The position numbers were made by a program, and so were the translations under genes. Positions 1-12,647 of a stretch of 64,000 bases of DNA are shown in pieces (positions within the stretch are counted from its first letter, which is position 1; each line of letters opens with the position of its first letter). The stretch is from NCBI GenBank assembly GCA_028551475.1, contig CM052354.1:20483258-20547257 (forward strand), in the 5' to 3' direction. This DNA is from Casuarina equisetifolia. Taxonomy: Eukaryota; Streptophyta; Magnoliopsida; Fagales; Casuarinaceae. Under the pieces are notes generated by a model that was not told the DNA's origin, did not search any database, and was given only the letters and a program-made list of their open reading frames with translations.

Positions 1-218
1 TAAGAATTAAGCCTGCTGAACGGCATTTTCTTCATTAGGTTTTTAATACTGGTCATCCGATACATATTACAAGATCATCGATCCCATCCAAATCCCTAGT
101 TACCTGGGGATCTAGATATTCATATCTTATTATACCTTTAACAGTCAAATGTACGCAGCACATATAGTAATAAACATCAAAGGAAAGAAACTTCAGGCAT
201 CTTTAGCTATACACATAC

Positions 219-3200
219 CTCATAAGAGTAACTTTTGTCTGGAAATATTGTAGCATTTCTTGACATAAGCAGGGGTATCAATGCACAGATTAAAGCTGAA
301 AAAGGAAACAAACACAAATCTCATAACTATCAGTGACTTTCGGGGAAAAGGTCATGATGCTTCAATGAATAGCTCTAGCAGAATATGACATTTCCATTCC
401 ACTTAAAAAAGTGCAAAAAGGATAGCAATGTTGAAAAAAGACTTATGATTGTATAAACATACCATTATTAACATCACGCAGGGTTATGGCGAAGTACACA
501 TCAAGAATCTGAGGTGACATTTTAAGAATTTGTTTTAGCCTATCAGATTGAGGGGTGTTAATTGCAGCCTGTAATGCTGTGGTAATTCCAGGAGAAGTCA
601 AATGGCGTTCCTGAAATACAACATTAATCATAGTCAGTAATTTCAAGCATCCAGTGAGACGTATGAATGTAAAAGCTAAGACACCCATTGGAAAAATTGT
701 CTCATAAAAATGGTTAATATAATATGATTGGGGCAAATGCGCATGGCATAGAAAAAACTTACACAGCCTGTACAAGGCAAATAACTAACACAAGTGATCT
801 AAGGAGTAACCATAAAATTGAAGTTTGCTTTCAGGGAAGCCGCAGTTATATGGCAGTGAACTTGTACGTAAGAAAAATTGCTAAATATAGATGTACAGGT
901 GTAGAAAGTTAAGTCTCACATCCAAAAGACTCAAATCCATAAATTTAAGCTTTTGGAGTAAATGGTATTTCAATGTGTTCATTCTCATGTCACTAGATGT
1001 GCGAATAAGAATCATATTTCCCATTAAAAATGATTATGATATTGTCCTTATAAAATCCACGGCATATCAACAAACAGTTTTTTATGTAGGCTGAAAAACA
1101 AGAATACTTATATACACAAGTATCAAATTAACCCATTCACAAATTAAATGTACTTCCTCTTGCAATATGAAAAACTCTTTTTCTCTTTTTCCCTTTTTGT
1201 GGTTATTTTTTTATAAGCATTACGATTAAAATAAACCCAATTAGAAATTATTAATTGGAGATAACTAGCATACAGCAGCAAAAACAAAGATATAAGCAGG
1301 CTAAAGTAAAAAATATTGTGTTAATATTAAATGAGAAAATAGCCATGACAGGACAAAATGAAGATGCAAGAAACTTTTGTAAATATAGTGCATATATGTT
1401 TTAGAGGGGATAGGGAGAAAAGTAAAAAGGAAAAAAAGGAGGAAAGTAGGGAGATTTTTCTTTAGCTGTCAGCAAGAATACTTTATGACTAATAAATAAC
1501 AGCATTTACTAAGTAACACATCACCAGTATGCATCTTGTGAGATGCTCAGAATATGCAAAATGGCAATTGAGGCATAAGAAGGGGACATACAGCAAGGCC
1601 ATCATTTTCATCCTTTAAAAGGTCAAGGAACAAAGAATCAGCAGCATCTATGACGTTGGTATCCTCAGACTCAGAGTCACCACCTCCATCTCCAATGGTT
1701 GAACCAGTATAGGCTTCATCCATGAGTGCAAGTAGCATCTGCTTCCAGATATGTTCAATATCATTAATTACGTCTCAGATGGACACATAATTTCTTAGGC
1801 TCCCATAAAAATAAAAGAAAAGAAAAAAGACCTCAGGAGCCGCACTCTTCTGGATTGAAGCTATGCTGCTTCCAATTAGTGATCCTGAACCCCTTTCTAC
1901 CTTTTCCAATGCGACTATCAAAACTAATACACGTCAATAGAAAAGGTCAAAAAGGACATAATTGTAAGGAAAAGTAATATATGTACATATGTACCAACTA
2001 ATGCCAAATTTGAGCATCACTAACAACTTTTCTTGAGTGCTTTATTAGTTGCAGACATGTGAGAAAGAAAAAAAAATCATGGATTAAAATATTGCAAAAA
2101 AGGTTTATTTCTTTCTTAAGTTTAAGTTGGTTTCTTCATTGTTTTAAATCAACCATAAAGGAGCTAGCTCTGCATTCTACTCTAAAATTATATGCTCCAA
2201 TGACAAGAGGCAAAAATCTTTTCACTTCATAAAATGCCTCAAAGAGTTGGCTCACACATATTTCGCTTAACAATCTTAGATACCAAGAACAAGCAGCACA
2301 AGGCCCAATCAGAGCACATTTTGTGGCCATAAAAAAGACATGGATACAATAGAAAAAGTACTGACGAGGAAGCAAAATACACTCACTTGGCAAGTCCACT
2401 AAAGATGGAAATAGTGGAAGAAATGAGCCAGGTGAAATTAATCCAGGGAAAACCTTCAAGAAGGATTTTTCTAATCTGCAAGTGCAAAACAGATAATGTT
2501 ATCCTTTTCTAATACAAAGAATTCTTTTGCTACTTGATGTAATTATGTCCAGCATCAATTGCATCATAACTCCAATTCTGGCATCATGAAAAATTTACAG
2601 ACAAAGGCCTTAAGAAAATTATTCGAGTGTGAGAATAACACAAAAGTACAAAGGAACTTCTTAAGAATTCAAAAGGCATCGTGAGCAAAATTAGATATAT
2701 ACTAATTTGCATATTAAGCACGAACCAAGACATATTTCCAGATAATAGCCCCAGTTTGACAATGAAAAGCATTTTATACATATTAAGACATGAAGATGTG
2801 AGCATAGCTAGCTCTACATGGCAGGTTACAACGTAACCAGTAAAAACCAACTTCCCAACAAAGAAATGTTTTAGTTACTGTCACAGTATCTGTGACATTG
2901 ATCAGCAATATGGATAAACTGACTTACCTTTCGCCATTCCATGCAATCAACTTTAGCAACAATGGAAAGAACTGCACAGAAATTATGAACATTACTAGCT
3001 GCCCTCTCCTGTATTTTAATTTAGTAATTTCAAATCAATTTACTGTGTGAAATATTCTTAAAGAAACAGAAAGCAAGTCATAGGTTTGTAAAGTGCGATA
3101 AGAGAATAGATTGCAAAGATGCATATTTCGTATGAATATATTCACATACTTACTAGCCTACCTGAGGCAGTAAGGTAGGGAAAGAAGATTGCAGTTTTTT

Positions 3201-4587
3201 CTTGTTCATGTTCAGAAAATCAAGGGTTGCCTCTGCAACAACAGGATCTGAAAACTCACTGCAACCAGATTAGAATAAAACAATGTGTGCTGATAATAGA
3301 ATGTTAATGAGGTATATCTGAAGAAATTTCGTATTCATCTGAGCAGAAATAAGAGAGAGAAAAAAAATTCTGAAGAGAGAGAGAGAGAGAGAGAACACAA
3401 AGTTAAACTTTTGTTAAAAATATGTAGGATCAGCGCATCAAAGGGGCCAATGTCTCATTTTCTTCTTGTTATTCTTTTGCCTTCCTCTCAATGTTCGTGT
3501 CTAAGTTACTAAAATAGAGATTACTGGACCAAGAGGGACCTAATGCAATGACCACAGTGAAAGGAAAAAGAGTTTACAATTAACTTTCTTTCCACATAAA
3601 TAATCGAAATGAGATAAGTATCTCATTACCGGCTCAAGCATGAACGAAAGAATGTCCTGAGACTTGGATCAGCATCATGTAGAACCACCTCTCCAAAGTC
3701 AAGGTAAAATTGAAGAATAGCCTGCAAGACAAACGACAACACAGGCGTGCATGTGATCATGTTAAGAATTACATCAAATTATAAAAACAGGTATTTCAAA
3801 TCCCGGAGCCCAATCCTGTCAAAATACCATAAATCAATAACGCACTGTATCTAACCAATAGCTGTTGGTTAACTCAGGCTCGAACATTAAGATTAGCCAA
3901 TTTTTCCTTCATAGAAGCACACAGGCAATGAGAAGGAAGAAAAGCAGATTTTTTTTAAACAAGCATATACAGATCCATTATAAAACTAAATTTTAAAAAA
4001 TTTATAGATTTGCCTCAATCCAGCTTGAAATGCCAGCCCCAAGCATCAATAAACGCTTTCAAATCAGAAGGTTGCAAAGTAAATTGAAATCTTCTAAACC
4101 ACTTTATATTAACTACTTTTAATTTTTGGTATCAATACCACAATCCACGGCGACTCTGAACAAAAATTAGGATCTCAAAACAACGAACACATTACGGAGA
4201 ATTTTGGAGACATGAAGCTAACCAGCAAAAGAAGGCCATTGGAGGTTCGAGACTGAGAGAGGGACGCCACTGCCCGCTGAAAGAGCTTGTTGATCTGCGG
4301 ATAAAACCTAGCCACCAAATCCTCAGAGTTCTCAGCTCTACACAATTCATAGAGCTTCTTTACCTGAACAAAAAAAAAAAAAACAGCACATTATAAAAAA
4401 GAGTAGACAGAAGACATTTCTGAAAGCGTTCCAGAAAGAAAATTAAAGATTCAAGAGGGAGAGAGAGAGGTACGGATTGAAGAAGAGCGGGGTCAGAGGC
4501 GGGATCGTTGGCTGCAGCGGAGTCTCTCGCACTGCTGGATAGAGTTCGGAGATAGAAATCCCAGTCTCTGTCTCGGTTTTCCCTCAT
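219..4587 (-). CDS. AP5Z1: AP-5 complex subunit zeta-1, N-terminal part (runs off left edge)
   Basis: The family is the zeta subunit of the AP-5 adaptor complex, a late-endosomal sorting adaptor with an alpha-solenoid (HEAT-like) fold. I recognise it from the remembered Arabidopsis At3g15160 protein: the start MRENRDRDWDFYLRTLSSSA, QSRTSNGLLLLAILQFYLDF, KVFPGLISPGSFLPLFPSLV and the acidic block DGGGDSESED all correspond. Coding exons, reading down the minus strand: 4587-4474, 4363-4223, 3721-3630, 3258-3162, 2971-2928, 2475-2387, 1914-1832, 1738-1592, 610-463 and 295-219. All have GT-AG borders and phases agree, giving 344 residues without a stop. The family protein is roughly 560 aa from memory, so about 60% is present. 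Bases 1-218 are the start of the next intron. The start codon is the first ATG of a frame that matches the family N-terminus. One exon junction (at 2387/1914) looks a few residues shorter than the remembered homologue. Confidence 0.9.
3374..3394. repeat. (GA)n microsatellite in an AP5Z1 intron
   Basis: Ten GA dinucleotides in the third AP5Z1 intron, read as TC on the coding strand. Confidence 0.9.
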
Positions 4588-7100
4588 CTGGAGACGAAAT
4601 TGGAAGTGTTGTACGTGTTTCCCTCAAACCAAAAACAGAGAGAAACACAGAGAGGTTGCAACTAACAAGGCTTGCATAACTGCTGGATAAACTGGAGAGG
4701 GCGCGTCTCTTGCATGAAACGGCACCGTTCAACGTTTTGTCAAAACTCTTGGCCTCTAATAAAATAACAATACCTTTGTTCCTTTTCTTTTTTTTTTCAC
4801 GTTCATAACTTTATCCAACTTTATTTAATCGTTTAAATTGGAAAATCTTACCCAACTTTATTTAAAGTCTATAAAATCTCGCTTCCACAACAAAATTTAA
4901 AATTCTTATACCAAAAATAATATACTTTAATGATGTATAAGTGAAAATTTATTATTCTTACTTATGAGTTAATTTTTAAATTATAACTTTTAAGTATAAT
5001 GGATGATTGTAATGAAACAATTTTGTATAACTTGGGCCAAATTCAATTTATCTTTCATTCTCAATTTATGAGTTCTTGAATTCAACGCAGCAGCAGTCAG
5101 ACATGTCATCTATTTGTCTATTTAATTTAAAGAAACCTATCACGATTATCTCATAAATTTATAAATCTAACAGCAATTGATTTAAGGCTTATTACGGGAT
5201 CATCCCATATTGTCTTCGAATACTTGGGACGCCATTGAAGTAGTTCAAGCATTGTTTTTAACGGTGCTCAAATCATGCGCAAAGGCCGGGTGAATGATTA
5301 ACCATTGAAGTTATCAAAACATTGCAAAAGACTTACCAATTTTTTTCCCTTTATTTTTTAGTTTATTTCTATTTTTTTTCGTTGATTATAAAGTCAAATT
5401 GACAACGGTCTTATTAACCACAAAAGGAAAAAAAGATTTAATATAGAAAATCATTTTGCTTCTAACCCATATTAAGATGTGGATAATAAGTTTCATATTG
5501 TTAATAAATATATTGAAAACCCTATTTGTATAATAAAAAAATTATATCAAATTTAAAGTCAACCTTTTGAGTTTAATAATTATTTTTTTAATATAATATC
5601 AAAGCCTAGTATACTTCAAAGCACTCCCCAAATGCTCATTAACAACACTCTTTGAACTTTTATTGATTAAGTCCATGCATTCATGCAATATCATTTTACG
5701 ATTGTTAAAATGATATATAAATATTTTAATTAAAAATATATTAAAAATCTTATTTGTGTGATAATGGATTCAAACAACTTTAAAGTCAACTTTTTTATTA
5801 GATAATAAAGTTTTTAACAAACATTGTTAGGAGAGTTTATAAGATTGTTTTTAACTTTTTGGTTCAACTTTGGAAACCAATTTACTAACTTTTCAAATTT
5901 TTATATCTTCTAATCCATCAACTTTATCTTATAAATTTTGTGGCAAACAATTACATGGTAAAAACCCATCATTATCAACAAACACTTAATTCAGTGTAAA
6001 GCATATATTAGCTTAAGATTAAGAAGTGATACCAGGCATGTGAGTTTGAGTGTGTATTAAAAAAAAATATGGACCATGAGAAGAAAAACACTACAAACTG
6101 GAACTCACATACTTTATGAATTTTGACTTGTCAAAATTCAATTGTTTCTATAGAGTAAAAAAAAGAATAGAAAACAATAAAAAAAAGTTTAAGATTGGAC
6201 TTTTAAATATGTTTTATCTTGTCCTTTGGTTGTTAGTGACATGGATTTGGGTCACTTGTTGAATAAATATATATTTCAACTTGAAATAAAGAATTAAGGT
6301 GTTTTATGTCGGCTAATAGCAGTGATAAGGTTCCCGGAATATGCTCCAACTTTATAAGTTTGGTTCTTTTTTCTTTTACCTTTCCTAGGAACCTAACTCG
6401 TATTATATCAGTGTGTGAGTTGTAATAAAAAAAAAACTCTTATTATATCTCTTTAATTCACCTCTTCCTTCCCTTAAATGTTCTTTCTAAAATGTTAAGT
6501 CTCTTTTCCTTGATTTCTCTTAAAACTCAAAGAATTCATTTTTATTTCTTTTAAGATTTCAATAATCACAATCATATTTATACATTTAGTTGATCGCCTA
6601 GCTATATATTCGTACATTAAAAAATGAATATAACTTAAAGATATTATTTTTAATCAATTATTTCTCTGTCATCTTATTTGATCAAACTCATTTAATCAAC
6701 TTTTACCTAGTCACATTCCTTCTCAATCATTGTGATGCGCTACTCCATCAAACTCAAACCATACCATTATAAGAGTGAACCTTAAAATAAAAAACATTTA
6801 ATCCGAAATTTGCAAAACTAATTACTAAATAACATAAAAAAAACAAGTTTTCAATTCTGACTTCTCATCATATAGAAGTTTTCTATCAAATTTAACAGTG
6901 CAAAACCTATTTTGATTAAGAATATCGAGAATATCAATAAAACCCACTTTTTTCTCCAAAATAAAATTACCCAAAATATTAAAATATTACAGAAAAATTC
7001 CAAATGCTAACAAATCGAGGTTTAATCGCCGTGATGACCCTGGAAAGCAGGATCAAGGTCTCAACTCCTAGAAACGCTGTGATCCGCCGTTGTTCTTTTC
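4588..7100. other. Intergenic region between divergent AP5Z1 and GPT1
   Basis: AT-rich spacer with no credible coding frame. Its left ~100 bases are the probable AP5Z1 leader and promoter. It holds two diverged direct copies of an AT-rich motif (about 5495-5585 and 5715-5815, sharing the phrase TTTAAAGTCAAC), probably a non-autonomous element remnant. Otherwise I see only homopolymer tracts. Confidence 0.5.
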
Positions 7101-7731
7101 GACCCAATAACCTCTCTGTAAGCTCGATTTCTGAAAATCGAAGCGTTGGGGTAAGACGTCGTTGGTGAATGCAACATTCAGAAGATGTACTCCACCGCAG
7201 CGTAGTAAAACCTTAAGAAACCAACTTTCCTTCGCCTTTCCGACAGTGAAGGTTGTTCGAACACTTCAATGCAAAGATTTACAAGTCACATGAATATTCG
7301 TTAACATAGCGTGGACTGAGGTTTCAGAGTGGAAGCCCATTGGAGATTTCGACGCCATCGAAATTCACCAACCTTTTCTGAGTTTTAAACCGTCCGGTAA
7401 ACAGGAGAAAGGAAGAGAAAACGTAGAGATCCTCTTTTCTGCTTTCCTATGCTTATTTATAGATCACACTCAGAACATTACTCTCGCACTTGGTTATAGT
7501 ATTTGTGGATCACAACCCAAATCAGTTCTTTTTTTGGGGGCTTGATCGTCGGGGGTTTAGGTCAAGACCCTAGCTTTTGAAAAAAGGAAAAGTTTTCGGA
7601 GTCGTAAAGGTTTTGGCGTTCCCTTGTTGACTTTAGGCTGATTGATCTCGTCGAAACTATATATATTTGCTGATCGTTTGTGTTTTTGTTTCTGCAGGGG
7701 GATTTTCGTTTGAAAACTCAACCTTTACGAC
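7030..7731 (+). promoter_or_regulatory. GPT1 leader region, probable 5' UTR intron
   Basis: GC content rises from about 7020 to the GPT1 start, as expected of a transcribed leader. A polypyrimidine-like acceptor (TTTGTTTCTGCAG) ends at 7698, 33 bases before the start codon, so a leader intron is likely. Possible donors are GTAAAG near 7604 or GTAAAC near 7397; I cannot choose between them. A tiny upstream frame (ATG at 7185, stop at 7203-7205, six codons) exists and would matter only if the transcript begins before it. Confidence 0.45.
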
Positions 7732-10700
7732 ATGATTTGCTCCGTGAAACAGTCTGTCACGACACCGATCAATGGGTCCGAGTCGTTTCTCCGAAGAAGG
7801 TCACTGGCGTCGCCGATTGGGCGATCCTCGCTTCTGTTACCGGCTCTGCGGAAACCGGAGAGATTGAGCGTGTCGGTTTCGAAACCTCTGCACGTGTCAT
7901 CAGTTGAGAATCTGAGTTTGAGGACTCGGAGGGATTTGATCAAGTGCGAGGCCTACGAGGCGGCGGACCGGTCGCAGCCGGTGGAGCCGGAGGTGAAGTC
8001 GGAGGCGGCGAAGAAGGTGAAGATTGGTGTGTACTTCGCGACTTGGTGGGCTCTGAATGTTGTGTTCAACATATACAACAAGAAGGTTCTGAATGCATTC
8101 CCGTATCCCTGGTTGACCTCCACGCTCTCGCTTGCATGTGGCTCTCTTATGATGCTGGTCACTTGGACCTTAAGGATCGCCGAGGCACCCAAGACGGATT
8201 TTGACTTCTGGAAGGCTTTGTTTCCGGTGAGTGAAAACTTGGGTTGTGTTTGGTTGGTGAGAAACTGTAGAAAATAGGCAGAAAAACGAGTTTTAGATCT
8301 CTCTGTGTTTTCTTCAGTGTTGTTTCAGGTCCTTTTTGGTAGTTGCTATTCTTTTAGATACGTGTTTGAATTCTTAAACTTGAGAAAGTAACCCCTTTGT
8401 TTGGTTGCCGAGAAAGTTAAGAAAAGAGAAAGAAAGTGACGTTTTGAATTGTGTGTTTCTGTGGGTGATTTGTTAACCACGTTGGCCAAGAGGTTGATTT
8501 TCTTGCAGTTTGGTGGGTTTTTTTTTTTTTTGGGTAATTTTTGAGATCATGAATTATGATTTCATGTCTCTACCTCCGTATTATTGACAAGCAAACAAAA
8601 TAGTCAGGGAATTTCTGTTTCTAGGGTTTTATTATTTGGCTTAGAGATTTTATTTTCTTTGGGCTTTGGCTTCCGGAAAGGATTGGGATCTTAGCGTCTG
8701 CTCGCTCTTGAATAGGTTGCGGTGGCGCATACAATTGGGCATGTTGCAGCTACTGTGAGTATGTCAAAGGTTGCGGTTTCATTCACCCACATCATCAAGA
8801 GTGGTGAGCCTGCTTTCAGTGTTCTGGTTTCAAGGTTCCTGTTGGGTGAGAGCTTCCCGGTGCCGGTTTACCTGTCCCTTCTTCCGATTATTGGTGGTTG
8901 CGCTCTTGCTGCTGTCACCGAGCTCAACTTCAACATGATTGGTAAAAAGAGAAACTTTATTTTGTTAAAAGTTCAATCAAGGAATTTTTATCGTCTTTTC
9001 TTGTTCTTTCTTCATTGGTTTCTGTTCTTTTCCTAATATTTACTCTGCTATGTGTGGCTGCCCAAAAGTGGCAGAAAAAAGAGAGACAGTGACTTTTGCT
9101 TAATCAAGCTAAGCTCCAGTCTGTTTTTGAGATTTTCTGTGTTGTGGTAGCAGTGTTTTTGGAGGAGGTTATGTTCTGCTTTAGGGGTTGTTCTCAGAGC
9201 CATGAATTTGTTCTTTCTTGAACTTTTACTGCTTCAGGTTTTATGGGGGCGATGATATCAAACTTGGCATTTGTCTTCCGAAACATATTTTCAAAGAAGG
9301 GCATGAAGGGGAAGTCCGTCAGTGGAATGAACTATTATGCTTGTCTTTCTATGTTGTCTCTTGTGATCCTCACACCATTTGCTATTGCTGTGGAGGGACC
9401 ACAGATGTGGGCAGCTGGTTTTGAAACAGCCATGTCTCAGATTGGACCCCAGATTCTATGGTAAGTATGTTATAAATGTCAGTTCTACTGTTCTTGTTCT
9501 GTTCTGTTGCAGAACACTACCTCATCCGTTTATGCATGTTTTACCGTTGTAGAGCATAGAAATGAATGATAAATCAACTGCTGGAACCAGTATTTAGACT
9601 GGATGGGCTGAGACAGTATATGACAGTATTATTTCTTTTTCAAGGATGTGAATATATCTGCTTTTGCAGCTTTTCAGCAGTTTCCCATGTCATATTAGCC
9701 ATAAACTTTAGCATTATAAGGCTTAAATGCTTTTCAATTTCTGATTAGTTGACTAATTTAAAGCTCTTCTAGAGGTTAGTTGGATCTTCCTGGTAGCATG
9801 CACTTAGAACAGGTATGTTCGCTTAGAATAACCTACTCAAGTTGCGTGGGTTGACTTAGATGTTATATGCATGCTAGCCGCAATCCCTCTTTTATTTTAT
9901 TTTTAAAACTTTTTTGGTTCCTTAAGTTTAATTAGAATTGCAAACCAAGTTTGATATTCAGCCTATTGCGTGTGCATGCAGTGATGCTGAATCAATATTT
10001 CTTAATGCCTAATTATTTGACTAATGAATTAGATTAGTAAAAGAACTTAGTGTTTTGGTCCTCAGGTTTGATTTCAAGTAAGAACTCAGTTAATTGGGTA
10101 ATCAAATCGTAGTGTTTCTTGCTGTTCTTCACTTGTGTACGAGGGTGGTTCTCCTGATAGCATATGCATAATCTAGAGTTCTGCTCTAGATTCCAGGACT
10201 TGATTTGTAATAAGTTTGGGGTCCTATTATTTTTAATATAATTGGCCTCAAATCAAATGATCAGATGCTAGTAACTTTTCTGTCATTCAGAAATATTGTC
10301 ATACTGAAACTATTTCTGAATGTTTTGGATCTTTGCTTGTTGTATCTCTTGTTTGGATTTCGTCCACTGTTGAAAAGTATGATTTGTTTTCCTTCTCCTT
10401 CGCCGTTTATTAATTATGTGGCTGCTAATTGTCAACGTAGGTGGATGGCAGCCCAGAGCGTGTTCTATCATCTCTACAACCAGGTGTCATACATGTCCCT
10501 GGATGAGATCTCTCCCTTGACATTTAGCATCGGAAACACCATGAAACGGATATCTGTCATCGTCTCCTCAATCATCATCTTCCACACGCCAGTCCAGCCC
10601 ATCAATGCTCTTGGAGCCGCTATTGCTATTGCTGGAACCTTCCTTTATTCACAGGTACTGTCCTGGTTCTCTCTAGATTTAGTGTGATTGTTCAAAATTT

Positions 10701-11223
10701 GTTGGTAGCGTCATTATATGTACTATGCATTTTCAAAATAAGGACTTAGATGAACTAATCGTTTAACGACATAGCAACACCGACAAAACTTAACTTTTGT
10801 TTACTTTTACTTAGAAGAGATGATAAAGGAATTAGTTTATCAGGAAAAGTGAAAACTGGTAGAGGGGACACGGCAGATCTACCCCCAGCTGCTGTGTTCG
10901 TTACCTACTCCTTGATGCATAGAAAGTGTATGGTATGAAGGTTAGGCAGAAGCATAGAGATGGGGTTACTCATTTGGTCATTGCAGAATTGGTTTTGGTA
11001 TGGTGGTTAGGTGCGGTAGAAGGTTCTGGTCACGATGGGCCTTAGCTAGCTACCAATCTGTTGCTTGATTTGGTGTTAGGTGAATGTGGTAAATCAAAGG
11101 GTCATTCCTTTATTTATTGTTTCTGTAAATCGAGGAAGTCGACCATAGCTGTATGTTACAGGAATATGCTTTTGCAGCAGACTGATGAACAAAGTGTTTT
11201 TGATTTTGCAGGCAAAGCAGTAA
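7732..11223 (+). CDS. GPT1: Plastid glucose-6-phosphate/phosphate translocator
   Basis: The family exchanges glucose 6-phosphate for phosphate across the plastid inner envelope, feeding starch synthesis and the oxidative pentose phosphate pathway. Exons are 7732-8226, 8716-8941, 9238-9460, 10441-10654 and 11212-11223, joining in phase to 389 aa, close to the ~388 aa of Arabidopsis GPT1. The first ~80 residues are Ser/Arg-rich (transit peptide). The rest follows the triose-phosphate-translocator fold with about ten helices: [20 protein letters not shown], then [53 protein letters not shown] and [16 protein letters not shown]. The end, YSQAKQ, is coded by a four-codon final exon; GPT proteins typically end in SQAK plus one residue. 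AATAAA lies at 11352. The gene is convergent with the next one. GPT1 rather than GPT2 is favoured by the tryptophan synthase neighbour, as in Arabidopsis (At5g54800/At5g54810). Confidence 0.94.
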
Positions 11224-12647
11224 GAAGAAGTTAGTTTTGGTTCGTAGCTAAAGACGATGGAAGAGATGAAGATCTGCTCCTCCCAGAATGATTGATTAGA
11301 GTTTATTGGATTTTTGTTTAGATGGACCAACAGTTTGTCTTGTTGTAGATAATAAATAATGTTTGTCATCTAGAGAGAGCATTTCAACTACACGAGTTTT
11401 TCCAGAGGGTTGGACGGGGATTTTTCTAATAAGGAAGGTTAATGTCTCGAATCCTTCAATGTTTCGAGGAACATTAATTTATATATAATATCTGCTTCGA
11501 TTTGGTAGCATTTCTGTGTGGACAAAGGAGTTGGTGGAGAAACTGTGGAAGTATGCGAATCTGAAACAGCATATCTTCTTGTTGCATAGCGACGCCAAGT
11601 TGGCCTCAGTGCCTTTCTTTTTCTGCTTCTGTTGATTTGAAAAGTTTGATGGTGGGGTTTGGTGGCACATGTTTGTGCTTACAGAATCAAATGGGTAGTC
11701 AAGAATGGCCATCTATAAATCAATGGTCAGAATGTCTACACACTTTTCAGACCAGGAATTAAATGGGTGGCTTTCTATAAATCAAAGGTTGATCTAGAAT
11801 AGAACACTAAGTTGGACAAAAAAGTTCAAGTTTTAAATAAACTGTTCAACTTCTATCAGAATCCAAGTTCATTCAAAAGGTTGACTTGTAATTCAAAACG
11901 GTCTGCAAAAGGATTTATAATTATGCTGGCTGAAAAGGAATATGTTAAAAATCAAATTTTGAAAATTTATCTTGTTAAAACAAGTTCTTGTGTGAACTTT
12001 TAATTAAAAGTATTTCTTACCCCATGAGTATTGAAGGTTGGAAGAATATGATTACTTTGTTGAAAGGCTTAACTCTAAAGACGGATCACATTTATTATCC
12101 TACATGGGCTCCCATAAGCCCACGTGGCCTGATCTCCGAGAAACTAAAGAAGATGTTGATGTTGAAGAGCAACTTCATCTTTCTCCTTTGTCTTCTTGAT
12201 ATTGGATGGGGCTTCGTGTCCTTGTCGATCATTCAGAAGGAAAGGCAAGTAGGAGAGCAAATTTGAATTCAGTGAAAGAAGTTAAACCAACAATGATGGC
12301 AACTCCTCTTTAACTTTTTGGCCCCTTCCAAGGCGGCTTGCCTCACGATAATTTGAGGACCTATAAACCGTATTTCCACATACCTATCATTACCCGCTTA
12401 CCCTCAAATTTTGGATATCTATTCCTATTATTTATACATGAATAACACATGAGACAAACGAAATTAACATAATAATTGGTTGCTAGAAAACGATTCAAAA
12501 TTTAATATCAACCATAACGAAGAAACGATATGGAAGTCATAATCGGATTTACACACTCCAAAATTTGGTCTCGCTTCTACAAATACAAAGAAGTGAAAGG
12601 GAAGCTGGTTTCCTTTGTTATTCCTCATGCACACATGGATACTGGCA
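11224..12647. other. GPT1 3' UTR and spacer between convergent genes
   Basis: The first ~130-250 bases are the GPT1 3' UTR. The remainder is AT-rich with short open frames (for example 11812-12003) that lack recognisable content. No RNA gene or repeat was recognised. Confidence 0.5.

Noticed and set aside
208-4360. Idea that the leftmost exons belong to a separate HEAT-repeat gene
   Set aside because: All ten exons join in phase and match one remembered AP-5 zeta protein.
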